Below, in pieces: positions 5,190 to 9,764 of a DNA stretch of 9,764 nucleotides. Source of the stretch: Collinsella sp. (lineage in GTDB: Bacteria > Actinomycetota > Coriobacteriia > Coriobacteriales > Coriobacteriaceae); assembly GCA_019419405.1 (NCBI GenBank), contig DYAA01000139.1:1-9764 (forward strand). Direction: 5' to 3'. Position 1 is the stretch's first letter; every line of letters starts with the position of its first letter. The translations under genes were made by a program, and so were the position numbers. Below the pieces are notes generated by a model. The model was not told the DNA's origin, made no database searches, and was given only the letters and a program-made list of their open reading frames with translations.

Positions 5190-5265
5190 CGTCCAAACAG
5201 ACTTTTTTTGACCGTTTGCCCTACGGAATCGACCCGTTGGGGAAAAATAGCTTGACGTTTGGACG
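5190..5265. repeat. spaced 9-bp inverted repeat upstream of fba
   Basis: CGTCCAAAC (5190-5198) and its exact complement GTTTGGACG (5257-5265) are 58 bp apart, between the hydrolase gene and the fba promoter. The spacing fits two regulator sites in opposite orientation better than a hairpin. No binding protein is identified. Confidence 0.4.
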
Positions 5266-5298
5266 CTTCTCGTGCTTCAGGAGCTGACTATAAAGCTA
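5243..5298 (-). terminator. weak candidate terminator after the metallo-hydrolase gene
   Basis: TAGCTT, which includes the stop codon of the upstream gene, can pair with AAGCTA at 5253-5248, directly followed by five T. The loop is long (about 39 nt) and the stem has only 6 bp, so this is tentative. Confidence 0.25.
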
Positions 5299-5979
5299 CA
5301 CCTGCATGAAAGGGTTCTGCATGAGCTCGCGTGCCATGGTGGTCGAATCGCCATGGCCGGTTAGGCAAACGGTATCGGGCGGGAGAAGCCGGGCGAGCTT
5401 GGAGAGCGAGCGCAGAATCGCCGCCTCGTCTCCTCCAGAAAGATCGGTGCGGCCGTGGCTGCCCGGGAATAGTGTGTCGCCCACAAAGGCAATGTTCCCC
5501 TGCTCGGTGGCAGCAAACAAGACGATCCCGCCCGGCGTATGCCCTGGCGTCTCGATCACCTGCAGGCAGATATCGCCCACCTCGATAGCATCGCCTTCGG
5601 CGAGCAGGCGCGTCGGCTCCCCGGGGTCAGGCGTCTCAATGCCCCACATAGCTCGCTGTTCCTCGATGTTCGCATGCGGCACCGCCACATCCTTGGCACA
5701 CAGCTCATACTGGCAGCCCTCGCCAACGGTGGTTCGCACGCCGGCAACACCACCAACATGATCGGCATGGCCATGAGTGCATACGGCGCCAAGCACGCGT
5801 ACACCGGCATGTTCGGCTCGAATATGCTCCACCAAACGCTCGCCTTCCCATGCGGGGTCGATAATCACGCACTCATTGTCCGAAATAACAGCATAGCTAT
5901 TGGTCTGAATGGGACCGTTTACGAGCGTCTCAATCTCGACCGATCCCTTGGGAGTTAAATCCAAGGACACAGCACTCAT
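5296..5979 (-). CDS. MBL-fold metallo-hydrolase, glyoxalase II-like
   Basis: The 227-residue protein is a metallo-beta-lactamase fold hydrolase with a complete binuclear metal site: THGHADH (His69, His71, Asp73, His74), His147 in PGHTPGG, Asp168 in GDTLFPGSHGRTDL and His209 in LTGHGDSTTM. The GDTLF..G.GRTDL and GHGDxTTM pattern is that of the short glyoxalase II-like group (YcbL type), which hydrolyses thioesters such as S-lactoylglutathione in some members. The long C-terminal substrate-binding domain of classical glyoxalase II is absent, so the true substrate is uncertain. The start is fixed by GGAG shortly before the ATG. It lies 84 nt after rel with a perfect hairpin in between. MBL hydrolases are frequent neighbours of rel in Gram-positive bacteria. 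Confidence 0.9.
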   Translation of the reverse strand: MSAVSLDLTPKGSVEIETLVNGPIQTNSYAVISDNECVIIDPAWEGERLVEHIRAEHAGVRVLGAVCTHGHADHVGGVAGVRTTVGEGCQYELCAKDVAVPHANIEEQRAMWGIETPDPGEPTRLLAEGDAIEVGDICLQVIETPGHTPGGIVLFAATEQGNIAFVGDTLFPGSHGRTDLSGGDEAAILRSLSKLARLLPPDTVCLTGHGDSTTMARELMQNPFMQV

Positions 5980-6000
5980 GTCCCTCTCCTCTCTATAGAA

Positions 6001-6026
6001 CTCGAGGCATCAAACGATGCCTCGAG
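6001..6026. terminator. perfect 11-bp hairpin between rel and the MBL gene
   Basis: CTCGAGGCATC and GATGCCTCGAG pair perfectly around a 4-nt loop. On the minus strand only TTCTAT follows, a poor T-tract. It may be a partial terminator after rel, a processing or stability element, or a 5' leader hairpin of the MBL gene, whose ribosome binding site begins about 13 nt later. Confidence 0.55.
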
Positions 6027-6063
6027 TGTAGCGAATATCGATAATGTGACACGTTCGTCGCGA

Positions 6064-8424
6064 CTAAACGCGGCGCTTAAGCTGGGCTCCACCCTCGCCG
6101 GGCATCAGGCGGCGCGCGTCGTAGACCGAGTCGACGCTGCTGATAGAGGCCAGCAGCGGATCCAGACCACTCGCGTCCGAGATCTCGACCATAAAGCGCA
6201 AGGTTGCAATACCCTCGCGGTTGGTCGACGTGGCGGCGGAAAGAATATTGCCGCCTGCATCGCCAATGGCGATGGTGACGTCCTTGAGCAGGCCCATGCG
6301 GTCCAGGCACTCGACCACAATCTCGACCTGGAAAAGCGTATCGGCAGCACCATCCCACTCTACGTCAATCATGCGCTCGGGATGTTCCATAAGGCCCTTG
6401 ACGTTGGGGCAGTTGGCGCGATGCACCGAAACGCCACGACCGCGCGTGATGAAGCCGACGATGTCGTCGCCCGTCACGGGGTTGCAGCAATGAGCCAGAC
6501 GGACCAGCAGGCCGCTGTTGCTCTCGCCCTTGACGATAATGCCGTTACTGGCGCTCTTACCGCGCTTTTGCGGCTTGCGGTTGGAGCCGCGAGCGGGCTG
6601 CTTTACGACCTCGGCGATAGCCTCGGCCTTGGTGAGCTGTTCCTCGGGCTTGGGGTCCAAGATTTGCTCGACCTTATTGCCCACAGCGCGCGGGGCGACC
6701 TTGCCCGCGCCAACGGCTGCAAAAAGGTCCTCGAGCTGCTTGAAGTTAAACTGCTCCGCCACGGCGTTGAGCGCACGCGTGGATCGTGGCGTAGAGATGC
6801 CATACCCGCGCTTACGCAGGTCCTTGGCCAGTATATCGCGGCCGGCGGCAGCGTCGTCATCCTTGGTCGCGGCGGTGAAATAACGGCGAATCTTTGACTT
6901 GGCCGAAGGTGTCTTGACGATCTTGAGCCAATCGCGCGACGGCTTAGAGCTCTTGTTAGTCAGAATCTCGACACGGTCACCCGTCTTGATCTCGTGCGTG
7001 AGCGGCGCCACCGCACCGTTGATTTTGGCGCCGACACAGTGGTTACCGACCTCGGTATGAACGGCGTAGGCAAAGTCGAGCGGTGTAGAGCCGGCACGAA
7101 GCGCCATGACCTCGCCCTTGGGCGTAAAGACAAAAATTTCCTGGTCGAACAAGTCGACCTTCAGCGAATGCAGGTATTCCTTGGCATCGGTGATCTCGTC
7201 AGACGCCGCCCAGTCGAGTGAGTGCTTGAGCCAGTTGATCTGGTCGTCCAGGCGCTGCGCATCGTTAGTCTTGGAGGCAGACGATCCGCCCGACTTCTTA
7301 TACAGCCAGTGGGCAGCGATGCCATACTCGGCCTGCTCGTGCATTTCGTAGGTTCGAATCTGAATCTCGAGCGGACGGGCCGTGGGGCCGATAACCGTCG
7401 TGTGAAGCGATTGGTAGTTATTGACCTTGGGCATGGCGATATAGTCTTTAAAACGACCGGGCATGGGATGCCACAGGGTATGCACGGCACCAAGCGTGGA
7501 ATAGCAATCGCGCACCGAATGAGTGATGACGCGCAGCGCCACCAGGTCGTAAATCTCGGAGAACTCCTTGCCCTTGCGCTTCATCTTTTGATAGATGGAC
7601 CAATAGTGCTTGGAACGACCGTTGATCTGAAAGCCCTCAAGACCAATGCGATTGAGCTCATCGGTGAGCGTCTTGATGGTCTCGGCCAGATAACGCTCGC
7701 GAACCTCGCGCGACTCGGATACCATGCGCGCGATGCGCTGGTAGGCATCGGGCTCCAAGTAGAAAAAGGACAGGTCCTCGAGCTCCCACTTGATTGAACT
7801 CATGCCCAGGCGGTCGGCCAAAGGCGCGTACACGTCCATGGTCTCGCGTGCCTTAAACAGGCGGCGGTCCTCGCGCAGAGCGGCAAGCGTGCGCATGTTA
7901 TGCAGGCGGTCGGCGAGCTTGACGATGATGACGCGGATGTCCTTGGACATGGCGAGGAACATCTTGCGCAGCGTAAGCGCCTGCTTCTCGTCCATGCTGT
8001 CGACTTCAATGTTGGTGAGCTTGGTCACGCCGTCGACGAGCCCTGCCACGGTTTCGCCAAACAGACCCGAAACATCGGCAAGCGAGGTCTCGGTGTCCTC
8101 GACGGTATCGTGCAGCAACGCGGCGCACACCACATCGCAGTCCATCTTGAGGTCAGCCAGAATGATAGCTACCTCGACGGGATGGTTAATGTACATCTCA
8201 CCCGAGCGCCGCTTTTGGTTGCAGTGCTTCTCGGCAGCAAAGCAGTAGGCCTGCTCCACATTGGAGAAGTCGTCCTCGTTCATATATTTGAGGCACAGAC
8301 GCTCCAGCTTGTCGTAGCTGTCCGCCATAATCTCGGGCGGCAGCTCATCGGCATGTTTATAGTGCTCCATCTCCGAAAACGGCTGGAGGGTGGAATCATG
8401 GGCGGTACGGGCTGCGGCGTCCAT
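6064..8424 (-). CDS. rel: bifunctional (p)ppGpp synthetase/hydrolase (Rel)
   Basis: Rel makes the alarmone (p)ppGpp from ATP and GDP/GTP on starved ribosomes and also degrades it, setting the stringent response. The 786 residues show every domain in order. The hydrolase HD domain has His81 (NHPVEVA), HDTVED at 105-110 and ADRLHNM with Asp172, so hydrolysis should be active. The synthetase has Asp293 (YDLVALR), RFKD at 324-327, NYQSLHT at 336-342 and EIQIRT with Glu353. RFKD is the RXKD form of bifunctional enzymes rather than the EXDD of E. coli RelA. TGS lies at about 425-490, a zinc-finger-type segment at 645-672 (HCC, His668, Cys672) and ACT from about 697. The SD-like AAGGGGA precedes the ATG. 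It begins 15 nt after the helicase stop, so both are probably one transcript. Confidence 0.97.
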   Translation of the reverse strand: MDAAARTAHDSTLQPFSEMEHYKHADELPPEIMADSYDKLERLCLKYMNEDDFSNVEQAYCFAAEKHCNQKRRSGEMYINHPVEVAIILADLKMDCDVVCAALLHDTVEDTETSLADVSGLFGETVAGLVDGVTKLTNIEVDSMDEKQALTLRKMFLAMSKDIRVIIVKLADRLHNMRTLAALREDRRLFKARETMDVYAPLADRLGMSSIKWELEDLSFFYLEPDAYQRIARMVSESREVRERYLAETIKTLTDELNRIGLEGFQINGRSKHYWSIYQKMKRKGKEFSEIYDLVALRVITHSVRDCYSTLGAVHTLWHPMPGRFKDYIAMPKVNNYQSLHTTVIGPTARPLEIQIRTYEMHEQAEYGIAAHWLYKKSGGSSASKTNDAQRLDDQINWLKHSLDWAASDEITDAKEYLHSLKVDLFDQEIFVFTPKGEVMALRAGSTPLDFAYAVHTEVGNHCVGAKINGAVAPLTHEIKTGDRVEILTNKSSKPSRDWLKIVKTPSAKSKIRRYFTAATKDDDAAAGRDILAKDLRKRGYGISTPRSTRALNAVAEQFNFKQLEDLFAAVGAGKVAPRAVGNKVEQILDPKPEEQLTKAEAIAEVVKQPARGSNRKPQKRGKSASNGIIVKGESNSGLLVRLAHCCNPVTGDDIVGFITRGRGVSVHRANCPNVKGLMEHPERMIDVEWDGAADTLFQVEIVVECLDRMGLLKDVTIAIGDAGGNILSAATSTNREGIATLRFMVEISDASGLDPLLASISSVDSVYDARRLMPGEGGAQLKRRV

Positions 8425-8439
8425 CGAGGTCCCCTTCCC

Positions 8440-9764
8440 CTAGGCCCGCGGTACGATCGGGCGGTTAACTTTGGCTAGCATATCAGAAGCGCACGAATCG
8501 AGTGCCCAGCTCCGAAAAGCCGTGAACTCCATGCGCGAGCGCAAGCCCTCCAAATAGCGAATTGACCTGCTTAATTGCACGCGACCGGGGTTTTCCGCCA
8601 TCGCGATGCGACGCGTATCGTCAAACCCCGAAACGCGGCAGAAACCGAGTTCTTCGAAGATTCCCAGGCCGCTTTCCACCGAGCGCTCGTCGACCGGCGT
8701 GCGGGCATCGATGGCAAGACACATCTGCGCAATGTCGATATCGCTCGCGCAGAATGAATCGTCCCCCGTCTTGCCACGGTTGGAGCGCCACATGGTCTGC
8801 AGCGCTCGATAGAGAGTGACAAGCTCATCGCGCTCGGGCGCGTAACAATCGAGCAGGCGCTCATTAATACGAGCGTCACGCGACGAATAGAGCAGGTGAA
8901 TCACGGCGGGCTGTCCATCGCGGCCGGCACGGCCACTCATCTGGTTAAACTCAATCGCACCAAACGGCATGTGGTAGAGCACGACATGACGGATATCGGG
9001 CAGGTTGACGCCCTCACCGAAGGCAGAGGTCGAAACGATGCAACTGAGGCTTCCGTCGCGAAACGCTTCCTCGACACGGCGGCGATCGGAGCGCGCAAGC
9101 CCGGCGTTATAGAACGCAATATGGGTCGCGCAGTCGGGCACGCGTTTGCGCAACGTCTTGGCAAGCGCCACGGACTGGTCGCGCGAGTTGACGTAGATGA
9201 CGGTCTTCTCCCCCGTCGCCACGATTGACACCAGGCGATTTTCGCGGCTCGCAAGGTCACGGTCGTCCTCGAGTTGCAGGTTCTCGCGAACGGTCTCGTC
9301 GACCACCGTCCTGGTAATCGGCAATACACGAGCAAGCTCCGCCACGACCGGGGCCGTCGCGGTAGCCGTTGCCGCCATGACAACGGGGTCGCCCAGGGCT
9401 TTGAGAATATCGGGCATGTCGAGGTAGGCGCTCCGGTCGCCGCCTTTGGCAAGACCGGCATGGTGTGCCTCATCGATAACGACAAAGCCAATACGTCCAG
9501 AACGTGCAAAGCGATCGCGATGGATAGACAGGAACTCCGGCGTCGTGAGAACGATGCCGGTGCGGCCCGAAGCCAGGCCGGCAAACACGTCATCGCGCGC
9601 TGCCTCCACGGTCTCGCCGGTCAACACGCCCACGCCAATGCCGAGCGCAGCCATCGTCGACGAGAGGTGATAAGCCTGGTCGGCAACGAGCGCGCGCAGC
9701 GGATAGACAAAGATGCTCGCCCGCCCACGAAGGACCGCCTCGCGCGCGGCGTGCACATGGAAGA
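8440..9764 (-). CDS. SF2 helicase region, RecQ-like (N-terminal part outside the window)
   Basis: The open frame runs off the right edge with no start; reading to the edge adds FHV before the internal GTG at 9756 that could be mistaken for a start. Counting from that GTG, motif Ia is YPLRALVADQ (18-27), motif II is DEAH (95-98), motif III is the AATATAT segment (128-134), and the second RecA-like domain has VIYVNSRDQSVALAK, TSAFGEGVNLPDIRHVV and Q272 with GRAGRDG (275-281), as in RecQ. Walker A must lie beyond the edge. The ~150 residues after motif VI show no clear zinc-binding cysteine set or HRDC domain, unlike E. coli RecQ. Because recJ often lies just upstream of rel, and some RecJ proteins carry a C-terminal helicase, this may be the end of such a fusion; that is inference. 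An ATP-dependent DNA repair helicase is the safe call. Confidence 0.85.
   Translation of the reverse strand, partial: FHVHAAREAVLRGRASIFVYPLRALVADQAYHLSSTMAALGIGVGVLTGETVEAARDDVFAGLASGRTGIVLTTPEFLSIHRDRFARSGRIGFVVIDEAHHAGLAKGGDRSAYLDMPDILKALGDPVVMAATATATAPVVAELARVLPITRTVVDETVRENLQLEDDRDLASRENRLVSIVATGEKTVIYVNSRDQSVALAKTLRKRVPDCATHIAFYNAGLARSDRRRVEEAFRDGSLSCIVSTSAFGEGVNLPDIRHVVLYHMPFGAIEFNQMSGRAGRDGQPAVIHLLYSSRDARINERLLDCYAPERDELVTLYRALQTMWRSNRGKTGDDSFCASDIDIAQMCLAIDARTPVDERSVESGLGIFEELGFCRVSGFDDTRRIAMAENPGRVQLSRSIRYLEGLRSRMEFTAFRSWALDSCASDMLAKVNRPIVPRA

Noticed and set aside
6046..6897. 283-codon plus-strand open frame antisense to rel
   Set aside because: It is a shadow frame produced by biased codon use in rel. 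Its leucine- and alanine-rich, domain-free translation and the complete TGS/ACT signatures on the other strand rule it out.
9754..9756. GTG as the true start of the helicase gene
   Set aside because: The frame stays open to the edge, the upstream codons read FHV as in related helicases, and the Walker A motif would be missing.

Overview
The window comes from a Coriobacteriia genome, most likely Collinsella or a close relative. The evidence is the 5' part of a 16S rRNA gene at the left edge. Its first bases (AGAGTTCGATCCTGGCTCAG), its V1 region and the stretch reading on to GGCGGGGTGA match what I remember of Collinsella 16S. Codon use and the strong antisense shadow frames fit a GC-rich genome. 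Every gene I can support is on the minus strand, so the window is described here in transcription order, from right to left.

From the right edge, an SF2 (RecQ-like) helicase region runs in from outside the window. It is probably the C-terminal half of a larger protein. It ends 15 nt before a full-length bifunctional (p)ppGpp synthetase/hydrolase (Rel), and a glyoxalase II-like metallo-beta-lactamase hydrolase follows. Next, with its own promoter, comes class II fructose-bisphosphate aldolase (fba). It is followed by a very large nested hairpin and a candidate terminator. Then come a cytosolic transglutaminase-like protein and tRNA-Leu(CAA).

The tRNA and its terminator are followed by a second, partial copy of the tRNA 3' end plus terminator (2193-2260 against 2376-2444). 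About 115 bp of palindrome-rich sequence lies between the two copies. Then comes the translation operon infC-rpmI-rplT, with a structured leader of about 175 nt. Its last hairpin is an intrinsic terminator placed directly before the infC ribosome binding site, and both arms of that terminator can pair instead with an upstream segment. infC itself appears to start at a non-AUG codon (AUA). A strong terminator closes this operon. A structured rRNA leader of about 500 nt follows and then the 16S gene.

Together this is a growth-control neighbourhood: ppGpp metabolism, glycolysis, a tRNA, initiation factor 3, two ribosomal proteins and rRNA, all co-oriented. I see no CRISPR array, defence system, transposase or biosynthetic cluster. 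The points most worth checking are the infC leader and start codon, the tRNA-Leu 3'-end duplication, the 92-bp nested hairpin after fba and the truncated helicase next to rel.
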